From Hydrogenimonas sp. SS33 (lineage in GTDB: Bacteria > Campylobacterota > Campylobacteria > Campylobacterales > Hydrogenimonadaceae): a DNA stretch of 64,000 nucleotides. Each line of letters opens with the position of its first letter. The stretch's first letter is position 1. Location: contig NZ_AP026369.1 in NCBI RefSeq assembly GCF_040436365.1, forward strand, positions 1,055,501 to 1,119,500, read 5' to 3'. Position numbers and translations under genes: made by a program. The notes under the pieces are model-generated. The model had not been told where the DNA came from. It worked only from the letters and a program-made list of their open reading frames with translations, and made no database searches. Positions 44,786 to 55,675 of the stretch are shown piece after piece.

Positions 44786-45718
44786 ATGAAGAACCCGATG
44801 ATTTCAATTGTCTCCCCCGCCTACAACGAAGAAGAGAACATACCGGTTTTTTTGAAAAAACTGCTGCCGGTTCTTGAAAATCTGCATATGCCCTACGAAA
44901 TCATATTCATCAGTGACGGCAGCACGGACGGCACACTGGATATGATGCTCAAAATGAAAAACAAATATGCGGACAAGGAGATACGCGTTCTCAACTTCTC
45001 CAGAAATTTCGGAAAAGAGGCCGCCATCACGGCGGGACTGGATAAAAGCCGGGGAGACCTCATCATCCCTATAGATGCTGACCTGCAACACCCTCCGCAA
45101 CTGATTGAAAAGTTTATCGACAAGTGGAGAGAAGGGTATGATGTCGTACTCGCCAAAAGAAAAAACCGGTTCAGGGAAGGTTATCTCAAAAGAACGGGAG
45201 CCTCTTTCTTCTACAAAATCATCACTAAAATTTCGGATATCACCGTGCCAGAAGATGTGGGAGACTACCGCCTGATGACAAGGAAGGTTGTCGACGCTAT
45301 CAAAGGACTTCCCGAAAATCAGAGATTCATGAAAGGCCTTTTCGCCTGGATCGGTTTCAAAACCGCCACAGTGGAGTATGATGTCAGAGAACGCCACAGC
45401 GGTTCGACGGGCTTCAACATCTGGAAACTGTGGAATCTGGCAATCGACGGTATCACCAGTTTCAGTACATGGCCCCTGCGCATCTGGACCTATATCGGAA
45501 TGGCAATCTCATCCATGTCGCTTGTATACGCGACATTCATTATCATCAAAACACTCGTTTTCGGTGTAGACACGCCCGGTTTCGCTTCTTTGATGGTAGG
45601 TATTCTCATGCTCGGAGGCATCCAACTGATCGGCATCGGGATTCTCGGTGAGTACATCGGGCGCATCTATATGGAATCGAAACGCCGTCCCACCTATATT
45701 ATCGACCGGGAATATTGA
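44786..45718 (+). CDS. GT2 polyprenyl-phosphate glycosyltransferase (GtrB/DPM type)
   Basis: 310 residues. Complete motifs: SPAYNEEENI, FISDGSTDGT, RNFGKEAAITAGL, DADLQHPPQ, ERHSGSTGFN, and two C-terminal membrane helices ending in GEYIGRIYMESKRRP. It charges undecaprenyl phosphate with a sugar for use by a GT-C enzyme. ATG 44786 is chosen over GTG 44783. Last gene of this plus-strand run. Confidence 0.9.
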   Translation: MKNPMISIVSPAYNEEENIPVFLKKLLPVLENLHMPYEIIFISDGSTDGTLDMMLKMKNKYADKEIRVLNFSRNFGKEAAITAGLDKSRGDLIIPIDADLQHPPQLIEKFIDKWREGYDVVLAKRKNRFREGYLKRTGASFFYKIITKISDITVPEDVGDYRLMTRKVVDAIKGLPENQRFMKGLFAWIGFKTATVEYDVRERHSGSTGFNIWKLWNLAIDGITSFSTWPLRIWTYIGMAISSMSLVYATFIIIKTLVFGVDTPGFASLMVGILMLGGIQLIGIGILGEYIGRIYMESKRRPTYIIDREY

Positions 45719-45750
45719 ACCTCACCTTGGAAACGGCAGCATTGCCGCCA

Positions 45751-47364
45751 TCACTCTTTTCCGCATTCCGGTAGAACACGCACGATACTGAAATGTTCGG
45801 ATTCGTCAATAATTTTGACGACATGGCGGCAATTGCGCCCTTTCGGATGCAACCGGTCCATCATCTTCAAAATTTCGGTATTGAATTCGTCGTTGATCTC
45901 CTTTGAACCTATGAATGCCGTATTCCTGTCTGTTAAAAACTCATAATAATTTTTGAATTTTCGTTTTTTGTTTTTTGTCGAAATATGGTGGGAGGCATAA
46001 AAATAGGGATGCCGGGAAATCCAGCCGGCGGGAAGAATATAGTTTGCAATCCACTCTTTTTCGTCGAAAAGCCGGTTTTGTGTCATCGCCGTTCCGATAT
46101 ATCCGTTGTAGGCCCGGGGGAATGTGATGGCAGGTTCATACCTTATATACTCCGGATGTTTTTTCATCAGTTGCACCGCCTCGTCCCGAAGCATCAGGTC
46201 CTCTTTTCGATGTTCGCCGTGAAGCGGCAGGTCAATAAGAAGTGTCACGAACACCGCTCCCAATATCAGTTTCAAATGTTTCTCTTTCAGACGGGACTCC
46301 ATATGCCGCATCAACATAATCAGCCAGAGAAACAGCAGGGGAAAGGTTACCCTCGGTGCATCACGGACATATATGAGTATGAAGAACCCCGTGACAAAAA
46401 CTAAAAGCAGCGCCGTATCGACCTTTCCCATTGCACGCCAATAGACCAGGAGCCCCGTACAGAAAAGCAGTACAAGGATCATTTTGTGGTGGTAGATACG
46501 CCCTGCAATCCTGCGCAATACGGGATGGGAAAGTCTTGTCAGGACAACATCCAGGTGCGATCCGGCAGCTTTGACGACTTTTTCCGATGAGATCAGTTCT
46601 TCATCCTGGTTGTACCATGAACGGACGAATGTTTTCTCATCGCCCCGGAGAACCCCTTTGAGGTCTTTGCCTCCCAGATCGGTAAAATAGACGCGTGCTT
46701 CATGATAGGTAAGCCACTTACTGTACTCGGTATCGAGTCTGGGACTGTAATGGATAGCCGCCAGAGTTCCCAGGGCAAGCACAACCGTCGCAATCCGTCC
46801 CGGATTCCATCCGGTTCTGTCTGAAAGAAAAAGATAGGCCGTGAGAAAAAGCGGCATCACTCCGAAAACAATCTCATCCCTCAAAAGAGTCGCCGTGACC
46901 AACCCTCCCCAGAACATCGCCTCCCGGCGGGGAAGAAAAACAAAAGAGAATACTGCCAGAAACATCGTCAAAAGGGTGATCGAGAAGTGATACCACAGGA
47001 AAAGATCGGCCAACGTCAAAATTGCGGCCATGAGCCATCGTACGCTTTTGGCCCCCAAAGAGGTGATATATACGGCAAAAAAGTAATTGAGTATGACACC
47101 GCCGCCTACCATTATCCAGCTAAACCACTGGATATCGGGAAATATTTCATAAAGCCGCACCGCCAAAGTTGAGAGCGGGTAACTCATTATCAGCGTCCGG
47201 TTTTCTCCGTGCACCAGAAAATCCCACAGGTAGGGGTCATCGTTCAGAGCCAGATAGGCATGTCCCGAAAATGTCATGACAAAAGTGACCAGGACAAACC
47301 ACCCCCAATAGGGCAGAACGCCGGATATACCTGAAACTGCCTGCTTTTGTAAAACCTTATCCAA
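45751..47364 (-). CDS. Polytopic membrane protein, possible GT-C glycosyltransferase
   Basis: 537 residues from a TTG at 47364 that has GGAGG 7 bases upstream. About ten membrane helices and an early periplasmic-loop acidic motif (LALNDDPYLWDF). Soluble C-terminal ~200 residues. Likely uses a polyprenyl-phosphate sugar; partner GT2 is adjacent upstream. No family motif beyond architecture. Confidence 0.6.
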   Translation of the reverse strand: MDKVLQKQAVSGISGVLPYWGWFVLVTFVMTFSGHAYLALNDDPYLWDFLVHGENRTLIMSYPLSTLAVRLYEIFPDIQWFSWIMVGGGVILNYFFAVYITSLGAKSVRWLMAAILTLADLFLWYHFSITLLTMFLAVFSFVFLPRREAMFWGGLVTATLLRDEIVFGVMPLFLTAYLFLSDRTGWNPGRIATVVLALGTLAAIHYSPRLDTEYSKWLTYHEARVYFTDLGGKDLKGVLRGDEKTFVRSWYNQDEELISSEKVVKAAGSHLDVVLTRLSHPVLRRIAGRIYHHKMILVLLFCTGLLVYWRAMGKVDTALLLVFVTGFFILIYVRDAPRVTFPLLFLWLIMLMRHMESRLKEKHLKLILGAVFVTLLIDLPLHGEHRKEDLMLRDEAVQLMKKHPEYIRYEPAITFPRAYNGYIGTAMTQNRLFDEKEWIANYILPAGWISRHPYFYASHHISTKNKKRKFKNYYEFLTDRNTAFIGSKEINDEFNTEILKMMDRLHPKGRNCRHVVKIIDESEHFSIVRVLPECGKE

Positions 47365-47441
47365 AACAGATCCTCCCGATCGCGCAAATATACCCCGGCA
47401 CCGCAATCGATCCGGCGGCCACAGGCACATGTAACGTCACT

Positions 47442-48377
47442 TTACTCAACTTTTTTTTCTATGATAAATCTCGGACGGGATTTGGTTTCCATATATATTT
47501 TCCCGATATACTCACCGATTATTCCGAGAGCGAGAACTTCTATTCCCCCGATAAAATAGATCGGAAGGACCGTGGAAGCCCATCCCGGCACCGCATCATC
47601 CGTACAATATTTTACCCAGAATGCCCAGCCGGTCATAAAGAGCGTAGCGACAAATATCAGAAAACCGATATAGGTTATGAGTCGCAGAGGAAATACCGAA
47701 AATGAAGTGATGCCGTTGAGTGCGAAGCCGATTATTTTTCTCAAGGTGAATTTGGATCTTCCTTTCTCCCGCTCTTTCAGGTCGTATTCGACGGTCGTGG
47801 CGGGAAAGCCTATGAGAGGAATGATACCCCGGAGAAAGAGATTGACTTCGTTGAAATCTTTCAAATGCTCCAAAACCTCTTTGGAAATCAGTCTGAAGTC
47901 CGCATGGTTGTAGATGATTTTGACGCCCATGAAAATCATAAACCGGTAGAAAGCTTCCGCTGTCACTCTTTTGAATCTACTGTCGGCCCGGCGGCTCTTT
48001 TTGACACCGTAGACCACTTTAAAACCTTCCCGATATTTGTCTATCATCGTATCGATGACTGAAATATCGTCCTGCAGATCGGCATCTATGGTGATGACTG
48101 CATCGGCATCAACGGAAAAAAGCCCTGCCAAAAGTGCATTCTGATGCCCGAAGTTCCGGGAAAGTTTGATACCGCAGATTTCCGGATACCTCCTATGCAG
48201 TGTCTCTATGATATCCCACGTTCCGTCACTGCTGCCGTCATCGACAAAACAGATTCTGCTGTCGGCATCGATTTTTCCCGAAAGAATTAGCTTTTGCATG
48301 ACAGAACGCAATTTTCCGGCACTCTCTTCCAGGATTTCTTCTTCATTGTAACAAGGCAGGACTACGGCAAGTTTCAT
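47442..48377 (-). CDS. GT2 polyprenyl-phosphate glycosyltransferase (GtrB/ArnC type)
   Basis: 311 residues. LPCYNEEEILEES, CFVDDGSSDGTWD, RNFGHQNALLAGL, TIDADLQDD, KEREKGRSKFTL, two C-terminal helices, GEYIGKIYMETKSRP. All catalytic motifs are present. ATGA overlap with the upstream YdjC-like gene. Followed by a GT-C-like membrane protein, so the two probably work as a donor-maker/transferase pair. Confidence 0.92.
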   Translation of the reverse strand: MKLAVVLPCYNEEEILEESAGKLRSVMQKLILSGKIDADSRICFVDDGSSDGTWDIIETLHRRYPEICGIKLSRNFGHQNALLAGLFSVDADAVITIDADLQDDISVIDTMIDKYREGFKVVYGVKKSRRADSRFKRVTAEAFYRFMIFMGVKIIYNHADFRLISKEVLEHLKDFNEVNLFLRGIIPLIGFPATTVEYDLKEREKGRSKFTLRKIIGFALNGITSFSVFPLRLITYIGFLIFVATLFMTGWAFWVKYCTDDAVPGWASTVLPIYFIGGIEVLALGIIGEYIGKIYMETKSRPRFIIEKKVE

Positions 48378-49219
48378 TGAAAATCTCCCGATGCAAGTGA
48401 AGAGTTCAGGAGGGCTTCTAGCTCTCCGGCTCTCTGTGGAGAGGTTCTGTAGGCTTTTTCATTTTTGTCATGGAATTCTATGGGAAAATCCATCTCCGGT
48501 ACTCCCGGATGTACCATGATTTCGTAATTTTCCATACTTCCACGAATTTTTTCTATCGCTTCTTCCGTGACGGCTCCGGTGAAAAGAATAGAATAAAACT
48601 TCAGCGTTTTGTCTGTTTCATCCCTTTGTCCATTATAGGCGGAAAGAGTTTTCAAAAGCAGGAATTTGACAAGCCCGCCGTTTCTGAAAAACCCGGTAAT
48701 GCCGCCTATCTTCAAAGAATCCGTCAATTTTTCATTGATATGCCTGATTCTCGGAATGCCATATTTCCGGGCAAGTCCGACAACTATGGAATAGACAGCG
48801 GGGATCATATGAACATGACGATGACTGTCGAGATGGGTGATTTCAAAACCGCTGTTTTTGACCTTCACAATCTGGGCCTCCAGCTCCCGTTCGATATCGG
48901 CCGAAATTTTTCTGTCTGCCACTGTCTTTAGAAACAGCGAAACGAACCCGTTGTTCAGCAGTCCGTTTCTGTCCTGCAGAGAGGGGGAGGCGGTCAACGC
49001 TTTTCCGTAGGTGAGGTTCAGATGGACCCCGATTTTTCCGATACCGCGTTTCTTCAATCCCGCTTCCGCTTCGTCGAAGTAATCCCCGTTGCCCATCATG
49101 CTCGCATGGCTGATCCTGCCGGCATCGAAGCACCGGAAGATGGCGCTGTTCGCCCCGGGACTCATCCCGAGGTCATCGGCATTGACGATGAGTCTACCCG
49201 TTTTCTCTGCGTACGACAC
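48374..49219 (-). CDS. YdjC/ChbG-type carbohydrate deacetylase
   Basis: 281 residues. Metal-site motifs LIVNADDLGMSPGANSAI and HLDSHRHVHM, plus GVHLNLTYG. This family removes N-acetyl groups from sugars, including polyprenyl-linked HexNAc in glycan loci. Start GTG 49219 with GGAAGGG upstream, overlapping the carbamoyltransferase by 26 bases; the frame further upstream is only open by chance. Confidence 0.88.
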   Translation of the reverse strand: MSYAEKTGRLIVNADDLGMSPGANSAIFRCFDAGRISHASMMGNGDYFDEAEAGLKKRGIGKIGVHLNLTYGKALTASPSLQDRNGLLNNGFVSLFLKTVADRKISADIERELEAQIVKVKNSGFEITHLDSHRHVHMIPAVYSIVVGLARKYGIPRIRHINEKLTDSLKIGGITGFFRNGGLVKFLLLKTLSAYNGQRDETDKTLKFYSILFTGAVTEEAIEKIRGSMENYEIMVHPGVPEMDFPIEFHDKNEKAYRTSPQRAGELEALLNSSLASGDFQ

Positions 49220-51056
49220 GGTACCCTTCCAGATAGAGTTCGTCGATATTGCAGTCGATGAAATCGAGCAGTGCATCTTCCGCCGTATGGACGATGGTAC
49301 GGCCATGCAGGTTGAAGGAGGTGTTGATGACGACCCCGAAACCCGTCCGCCTCTTCACCTCTTTGAGTATTCTGTAGTAGTCGGGGTTGTCCCTCTCTTC
49401 GACAAACTGGGGACGGGCCGTACCGTCCACATGGATGGCCGAGGGAATTTTGTCGTAAAACTCCTCTTTCACACGGAAACCTATCGCCATGTGCTTGTGG
49501 GGGAAGCTCCGTTGAAACAGTCTCTCTCTTTCCTCCTCCAGGATGGAGGGGCAGAACGGCTGGTATTTGGGGCGCCTTTTGACTGTCAGGTTTATGCGGT
49601 CCTTGATCGCCGGGTCCGTCGGATTGGCAAGGATCGACCGGTTCCCCAGAGCCCGCGGCCCGAACTCCATACGCCCCTGCACGACGGCGACAATTCTCTT
49701 TTCGGCTATGGATTCGGCCGCCCTTTCGGGCCACCGATCCCCCATATATTCGAACGCGACTCTTTCTTTGAAAGTTTCAAGCGCCTTTTCGATCTCCTCT
49801 TTTTCCAGCCTGTTCCCCCAGTAGGGCATATACCGCTCTTTCAGCCACCGCAGATCCTCTCCCGCTTCCAGCGCTTTGAGCAGTGCCGCCCCGGCGGCGA
49901 CACCTTCGTCGCCCATAGGCGGGAAGATATAGAGCCTTTGAAACCTCGTGCGTTCGTAAATATTGAGATTCATGATGATATTCGCCGCGACACCGCCGGA
50001 GAGGCAGAGCGCATCGACATCCGGGAACTTCTCTCCCAGCAATGTCACATAGCGGACCACCGCATCCTCCAGGTAGCTCTGTATCGTCGCGGCGAATTTC
50101 TCTTTGCCCATTTTTTCAGCCGTTTCACGAAGGTATTTGCGGTCGTAGAAAGGCTTGATGGCCTCCGGGTCGTAATCCATTCCCTCAGGGGTAATGCGTG
50201 TGGCCCGCATCATCGCATCGTACATGGCACCGTCTTTCTCCCCGAATGCCGCCAGCGCTTCCACTTTGCCTTCGTCACTGTACCTGCGAAGTCCCAGCGC
50301 TTCGGTGAAATTGCCGTAGAGAATGCCTATCGACGTGAGGTCGTGGGTCGGGTTGATGTCGATCCCTTCCCCACTCACGACACGAATGGGAGAGGCGGAG
50401 ACCAATTCGTAATCTTTCCCCTCAAAAAGGAACGCTTTGCCGAAATACCCGTCGCCCCAGCCGTCCAGCGTCAGGCTGATGCATTTGCGTTCATAGGCGA
50501 AAGGAGAGAAGAAATAGGCCCCCGCCGCATGACTGAGATGGTGGTCGTAAAACTCTATCGTCTTTGGAGAAACGCCGTGATCTTCAAACACGTCACGAAT
50601 GTAGCTTTCCGCCACCTCTCTGTCCGTCTTTCCCTTTTGGGCGGCGACGAAACGCTCCACAAAATCCGGTTTGATGAGGTCGAGGTCTTCGAGCGTCTTG
50701 AGGGGATGCCTGAGGAAGGAGCGAAGATAGGCAAGATATTTGCTCTTTTTGTCCGGGAACAGGTCGGATATGTACCTGGGCCGGATCAGGTCGCAATAGG
50801 CTTTTTTCTGAATGGCGGAAGCGACTCTCTCCGGCCCCAGGTCTGTGCGCACCTTCTCCTCGAAGTTGCCGTAACCCTGACAGACAAAATCGACATCTTC
50901 GAATCTGTACTTTTCCAGTATGGGAGAGACATCCTTGCTATCGTGTTTGATACGCGTGACCCGCTCCGTACTCATGGCGAAGATCTCTTTCGCTTCCGTA
51001 TCGATGTAAAAAAGGGCACTGTCGTGCCCCATGAAATTGGTTCCGATGATTCTCAT
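49194..51056 (-). CDS. Carbamoyltransferase (NodU/CmcH family)
   Basis: 620 residues. Starts RIIGTNFMGHDSALFYID, with YDHHLSHAAGAYFFSPF (Kae1-like metal and adenylate site), GGVAANIIMNL, QGRMEFGPRALGNRSIL and INTSFNLHGRTIVHT. It transfers carbamoyl from carbamoyl phosphate to a sugar hydroxyl. Flanked by a WbqC-like gene (overlap 4) and the deacetylase gene, suggesting one sugar-decoration unit. Confidence 0.93.
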   Translation of the reverse strand: MRIIGTNFMGHDSALFYIDTEAKEIFAMSTERVTRIKHDSKDVSPILEKYRFEDVDFVCQGYGNFEEKVRTDLGPERVASAIQKKAYCDLIRPRYISDLFPDKKSKYLAYLRSFLRHPLKTLEDLDLIKPDFVERFVAAQKGKTDREVAESYIRDVFEDHGVSPKTIEFYDHHLSHAAGAYFFSPFAYERKCISLTLDGWGDGYFGKAFLFEGKDYELVSASPIRVVSGEGIDINPTHDLTSIGILYGNFTEALGLRRYSDEGKVEALAAFGEKDGAMYDAMMRATRITPEGMDYDPEAIKPFYDRKYLRETAEKMGKEKFAATIQSYLEDAVVRYVTLLGEKFPDVDALCLSGGVAANIIMNLNIYERTRFQRLYIFPPMGDEGVAAGAALLKALEAGEDLRWLKERYMPYWGNRLEKEEIEKALETFKERVAFEYMGDRWPERAAESIAEKRIVAVVQGRMEFGPRALGNRSILANPTDPAIKDRINLTVKRRPKYQPFCPSILEEERERLFQRSFPHKHMAIGFRVKEEFYDKIPSAIHVDGTARPQFVEERDNPDYYRILKEVKRRTGFGVVINTSFNLHGRTIVHTAEDALLDFIDCNIDELYLEGYRVVRRENG

Positions 51057-51757
51057 TTTTCCTCTTTGAATGTCAGCATATACTTTTTCATATCGGGGCC
51101 CGTATTGAAAATCAGATCGAGAATACTCACCCGGTGTTCGAAAGGGGGATGGAGCTGGGGATATTCCGGATACCCTTCATAACTCATCCACTCAAGCCGT
51201 ATCGACTCTTTTGCCATCATCTCCTCGGTCAGGTAGCTTTTGGCGGAAGGCCCGCTGACGAATGTGGTACATCCCACCCTTTTCAAAAGGGGTATGTAAC
51301 GCTCCGCCTTTCGGCCGGTCAATCCAAACGGCCTCGAATCACCGAACTTCGTCCCGATCCCGAGCAGTTCGACCGCGATTTTTTTGATAATGGTCTGGTT
51401 CATCTCTGAAAGATTTGTCCAGCGCCTGCCAAGGTAGATCTCTTCGAAAAACTCCCGGTAGGTTTTGAAGTGGGGTGCATCTTTGTAATAGTATTTGATT
51501 TTGTCCCAGTGGCTTCTCTGCCATCCGGTATCACGGATTTCTACGTCGCAGATCAGCCGGTCGCGCCCGGATCCGACCGGTACGGTGAGCCACTCCGTCC
51601 CTTTGGGAGTTTTGATAAGATTGCGGTTGCGCCAATCCTGTTTCGTGTATTGGACATCATCGTAAAAGTAGAATTCATCCACACTGTTGATATAGTCGAA
51701 ATATCCTTTCCACGGAATATAGTTCGACTGCGTCATTCCCACTCTTTTTTCTTTCAT
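51053..51757 (-). CDS. WbqC-like family protein
   Basis: 234 residues. Family N-terminus GMTQSNYIPWKGYFDYINSVD, FYDDVQYTKQDWRNRN, and C-terminal FEHRVSILDLIFNTG. WbqC-like proteins occur in O-antigen loci; the reaction is not established. GGAGG is close to the ATG. First gene of the minus-strand decoration operon, divergent from pseB. A second paralogue lies inside the pse cluster. Confidence 0.85.
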   Translation of the reverse strand: MKEKRVGMTQSNYIPWKGYFDYINSVDEFYFYDDVQYTKQDWRNRNLIKTPKGTEWLTVPVGSGRDRLICDVEIRDTGWQRSHWDKIKYYYKDAPHFKTYREFFEEIYLGRRWTNLSEMNQTIIKKIAVELLGIGTKFGDSRPFGLTGRKAERYIPLLKRVGCTTFVSGPSAKSYLTEEMMAKESIRLEWMSYEGYPEYPQLHPPFEHRVSILDLIFNTGPDMKKYMLTFKEEK

Positions 51758-51887
51758 CGGCCTCCGCTTTCTTCAATAATTGTCCCGGCTCTCCGGCAAA
51801 CGGCAGATTGTCGGTCCGAAATCGCGTTCGTACGGAGATTCCGCAAACAGATAGATGATATGCTACTCAAAGTTTTATAAAGTTGTC

Positions 51888-52930
<1,043 letters not shown>

Positions 52931-52933
52931 AGT

Positions 52934-54064
52934 ATGAATTTCATCCCGTACGGCAGGCAGAGCATCGACCGCTCGGACATAGAAGCCGTTGAAAAGACCC
53001 TTTTATCCGATTTTCTCACGACGGGGCCGGAGATCGAAGCCTTCGAAAGAGAGATGGCGGCTTACTGCGGTGCCGGATATGCGGTAGCGGTGAGCAGCGG
53101 GACGGCCGCGCTGCATCTTGCATCGCTGGCACTTTTGGAGCCCGGAAGTACCGTCATCACGACGCCCAACTCGTTCGTGGCGACGTCAAACGCCCTTTTG
53201 TATGCCGGCGCCCGCCCCCTCTTCGCAGATATCGGGCGAGACGGCAACATCGACCTCGATCTATGCGAAAAACTCTTGCGGGAAAACCCGGAAATCCGTG
53301 TTCTGTACGCAGTACATTTTTCAGGCAACCCCGTCGATCAGGAGAGACTCGCCGGAATCAGAGAGAAATACGCCGTCACCGTACTTGAAGACTGCGCCCA
53401 CAGCCTTGGCGCTTCCGACGGTGATATCAGAGCGGGAAGCTGTCAGAACTCGGATGTTTCGATTTTCTCTTTCCACCCCGTCAAAAACATGACGACGGGT
53501 GAAGGCGGTATGGTCACCACCAACGATCCGGAAATTGCCGAAAAGATCCGCTTACTGCGCAACCACGGGATTGTCAAAACCCCGGAAATGAAGCCCTGGG
53601 AATATGAAATGCGGGAACTGGGATTCAACTACCGCATTACCGATCTTCAATGCTCCCTTGGGCGTTCCCAGCTGAAAAAGCTCGATTCCTTCACCGGCAG
53701 AAGAAGAGAACTGGCACGCCGCTACGACGATGCTTTTTCCGGCCATCCCTACATCCGTCCCCTCTACCGTTACGACGGGCGCTCTTCCTATCATCTCTAT
53801 GTCGTGCTTGTCGATTTTCAAAAGATCGGCATAAAAAGAGAGGCGCTCTTCGGGGAGATGAAAAAAAGAGGAATCGGACTACAGGTTCACTATATCCCCA
53901 TCAACAAGCAGCCGTATTACCGTAAACTCGGCTATGGAGGGGAATATACCCCCGTCATGGACGACTATTACCGACAGTGCGTCTCCCTCCCTCTCTATCC
54001 GGCATTGCGGAATGATGAGCAGGAGTATGTCATCCGCTCCCTCATGGAAGTACTCAATGGATAG
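52934..54064 (+). CDS. pseC: UDP-4-amino-4,6-dideoxy-N-acetyl-L-altrosamine transaminase
   Basis: 376 residues. NFIPYGRQSIDRSDIEAV, SSGTAALHLASLA, LEDCAHSLGAS, FSFHPVKNMTTGEGG with the Schiff-base Lys, HYIPINKQPYYRKLGY. Transaminates the PseB product. Overlaps pseF by 8 bases. Confidence 0.94.
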   Translation: MNFIPYGRQSIDRSDIEAVEKTLLSDFLTTGPEIEAFEREMAAYCGAGYAVAVSSGTAALHLASLALLEPGSTVITTPNSFVATSNALLYAGARPLFADIGRDGNIDLDLCEKLLRENPEIRVLYAVHFSGNPVDQERLAGIREKYAVTVLEDCAHSLGASDGDIRAGSCQNSDVSIFSFHPVKNMTTGEGGMVTTNDPEIAEKIRLLRNHGIVKTPEMKPWEYEMRELGFNYRITDLQCSLGRSQLKKLDSFTGRRRELARRYDDAFSGHPYIRPLYRYDGRSSYHLYVVLVDFQKIGIKREALFGEMKKRGIGLQVHYIPINKQPYYRKLGYGGEYTPVMDDYYRQCVSLPLYPALRNDEQEYVIRSLMEVLNG

Positions 54065-54752
54065 AGCGGTCGCCGTCATCCCGGCCAGGGGCGGAAGCAA
54101 ACGTATTCCCCGAAAAAACATCAGACCTTTCCATGGGAAACCGCTGATCGCATACTCCATCGAGACGGCGCGCGAAAGCGGCCTTTTCGAGAGAGTCATC
54201 GTCTCCACCGACGATCCGGAAATTGCGGAAACAGCACGCTCATTCGGTGCGGAAACACCGTTTCTGCGGCCTTCTTCCCTTTCGGATGATTTCACTTCGA
54301 CCGATGCAGTCGTCGACCATGCCGTCAATTGGCTTAAAAGAGAGGGGATGACGTTCGATTACGTATGCACCGTTTACGCGACGGCGCCTTTTCTCGAACC
54401 GGCCTATCTGAAAGAGGGGCTTGAGAGGCTGAAAAACTCCGACGCGGTCTACACCTTCGCGGCGACTTCGATGCCCTTCCCCATACAACGGACTTTCACC
54501 CTCGATGCGAAAGGGCGCTGCCGAATGTTTTTCCCGGAACACTACAACACCCGGAGCCAGGATCTTGAACCGGCCTATCAGGATGCGGGCCAGTTTTACT
54601 GGCGGCATATGAAGAGGCACACCGAAGAGAATATGTTCGGAAAGGATTCCATCCCCATCATCATTCCCCGCCACCTTGTCCAGGACATCGACACCGAAGA
54701 GGATTGGAAAAGAGCGGAAATCATGTATCGCGTTTTGAAAGAGAGCCGTTGA
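54057..54752 (+). CDS. pseF: Pseudaminic acid cytidylyltransferase
   Basis: 231 residues. CMP-sialate synthase fold: VIPARGGSKRIPRKNIRPF, GKPLIAYSIE, STDDPEIAE. Activates Pse as CMP-Pse. ATG 54057 lies within the end of pseC. Product length matches PseF in Campylobacter and Helicobacter. Confidence 0.93.
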   Translation: MDRAVAVIPARGGSKRIPRKNIRPFHGKPLIAYSIETARESGLFERVIVSTDDPEIAETARSFGAETPFLRPSSLSDDFTSTDAVVDHAVNWLKREGMTFDYVCTVYATAPFLEPAYLKEGLERLKNSDAVYTFAATSMPFPIQRTFTLDAKGRCRMFFPEHYNTRSQDLEPAYQDAGQFYWRHMKRHTEENMFGKDSIPIIIPRHLVQDIDTEEDWKRAEIMYRVLKESR

Positions 54753-55675
54753 AAACCGTCATTATACGCGCAGACAGTTCCTACCGTATCGGTACAGGCC
54801 ATATTATGCGGGATCTCGTTCTGGCGGAGAGGGAATTTTCCGGCTCCCGCGTCATTTTCGCAGTCCGCGATCTGCCGGGAAATATCAACCACAGGATCAA
54901 AGCCGCGGGTTTTGATACCGTTTTACTTCACAGTGACAGTATCGAAGAACTGATCTCTCTGGTGATTGAAAAAAATGCCGAAACCGTGGTCCTGGATCAT
55001 TACGGTATCGGCATAGAGGAGGAGAAAAAGCTCAAAAAGGCTGCCGACACGACTCTTTTCGTCCTTGACGACCTTTACGAACCCCACTATTGTGACACTC
55101 TTTTGAACCACAACATCTACGCGGTCCCGGAAAGATACCGGGGGCTGGTTCCTCCCGGCTGCATTGTACGCTGCGGTCCGGCCCATACGCTCGTGCGAAA
55201 AGAGTTTGACGCCGTCTTGCAGAAAAACTTCCCCGCTTCGACAAAGAGCGGAACCGTTTTTGTAGCCATGGGAGGCTCCGACCACAGCGGTATCTCCCTC
55301 TCCGTCCTGAAAGTACTGGAGCGTTTCGGGAATCTCGACATCGACATCGTCACCACTTCCGCCAACACAAAGATCGGTGAACTCCGCAGAGGCATCGAAA
55401 CCCTGCATAACCGCGTCAGACTCCATATCGATTCCGATTCTGTCGCGCAGCTCATGGGACGATGCCGTTTCGGAATCGTTACGCCCAGCGTTGTATTGAA
55501 TGAAATGTTCTACCTGAAAAAACCCTTCATCGCCATACAAACGGTTGAAAACCAACGGGAAATGGTCGATTTTCTCGAGAAAGAGAAGCTTCCCGTTCTG
55601 CGGAAATTTGATGCGGATGCTCTCGAATCGGAGGTGAAAGCGATGTTCAAAACCCTGGAGAGGGAAAAAAAATGA
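54749..55675 (+). CDS. pseG: UDP-sugar hydrolase PseG
   Basis: 308 residues. VIIRADSSYRIGTGHIMR (nucleotide site), LDDLYEPHYCD, FVAMGGSDHSG, and VVLNEMFYLKKPFIAIQT. Releases UDP to give 2,4-diacetamido-2,4,6-trideoxy-altrose. TTG start overlapping the pseF stop (TTGA). In some genomes PseG is fused to PseH; here no acetyltransferase domain follows. Confidence 0.9.
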   Translation: MKTVIIRADSSYRIGTGHIMRDLVLAEREFSGSRVIFAVRDLPGNINHRIKAAGFDTVLLHSDSIEELISLVIEKNAETVVLDHYGIGIEEEKKLKKAADTTLFVLDDLYEPHYCDTLLNHNIYAVPERYRGLVPPGCIVRCGPAHTLVRKEFDAVLQKNFPASTKSGTVFVAMGGSDHSGISLSVLKVLERFGNLDIDIVTTSANTKIGELRRGIETLHNRVRLHIDSDSVAQLMGRCRFGIVTPSVVLNEMFYLKKPFIAIQTVENQREMVDFLEKEKLPVLRKFDADALESEVKAMFKTLEREKK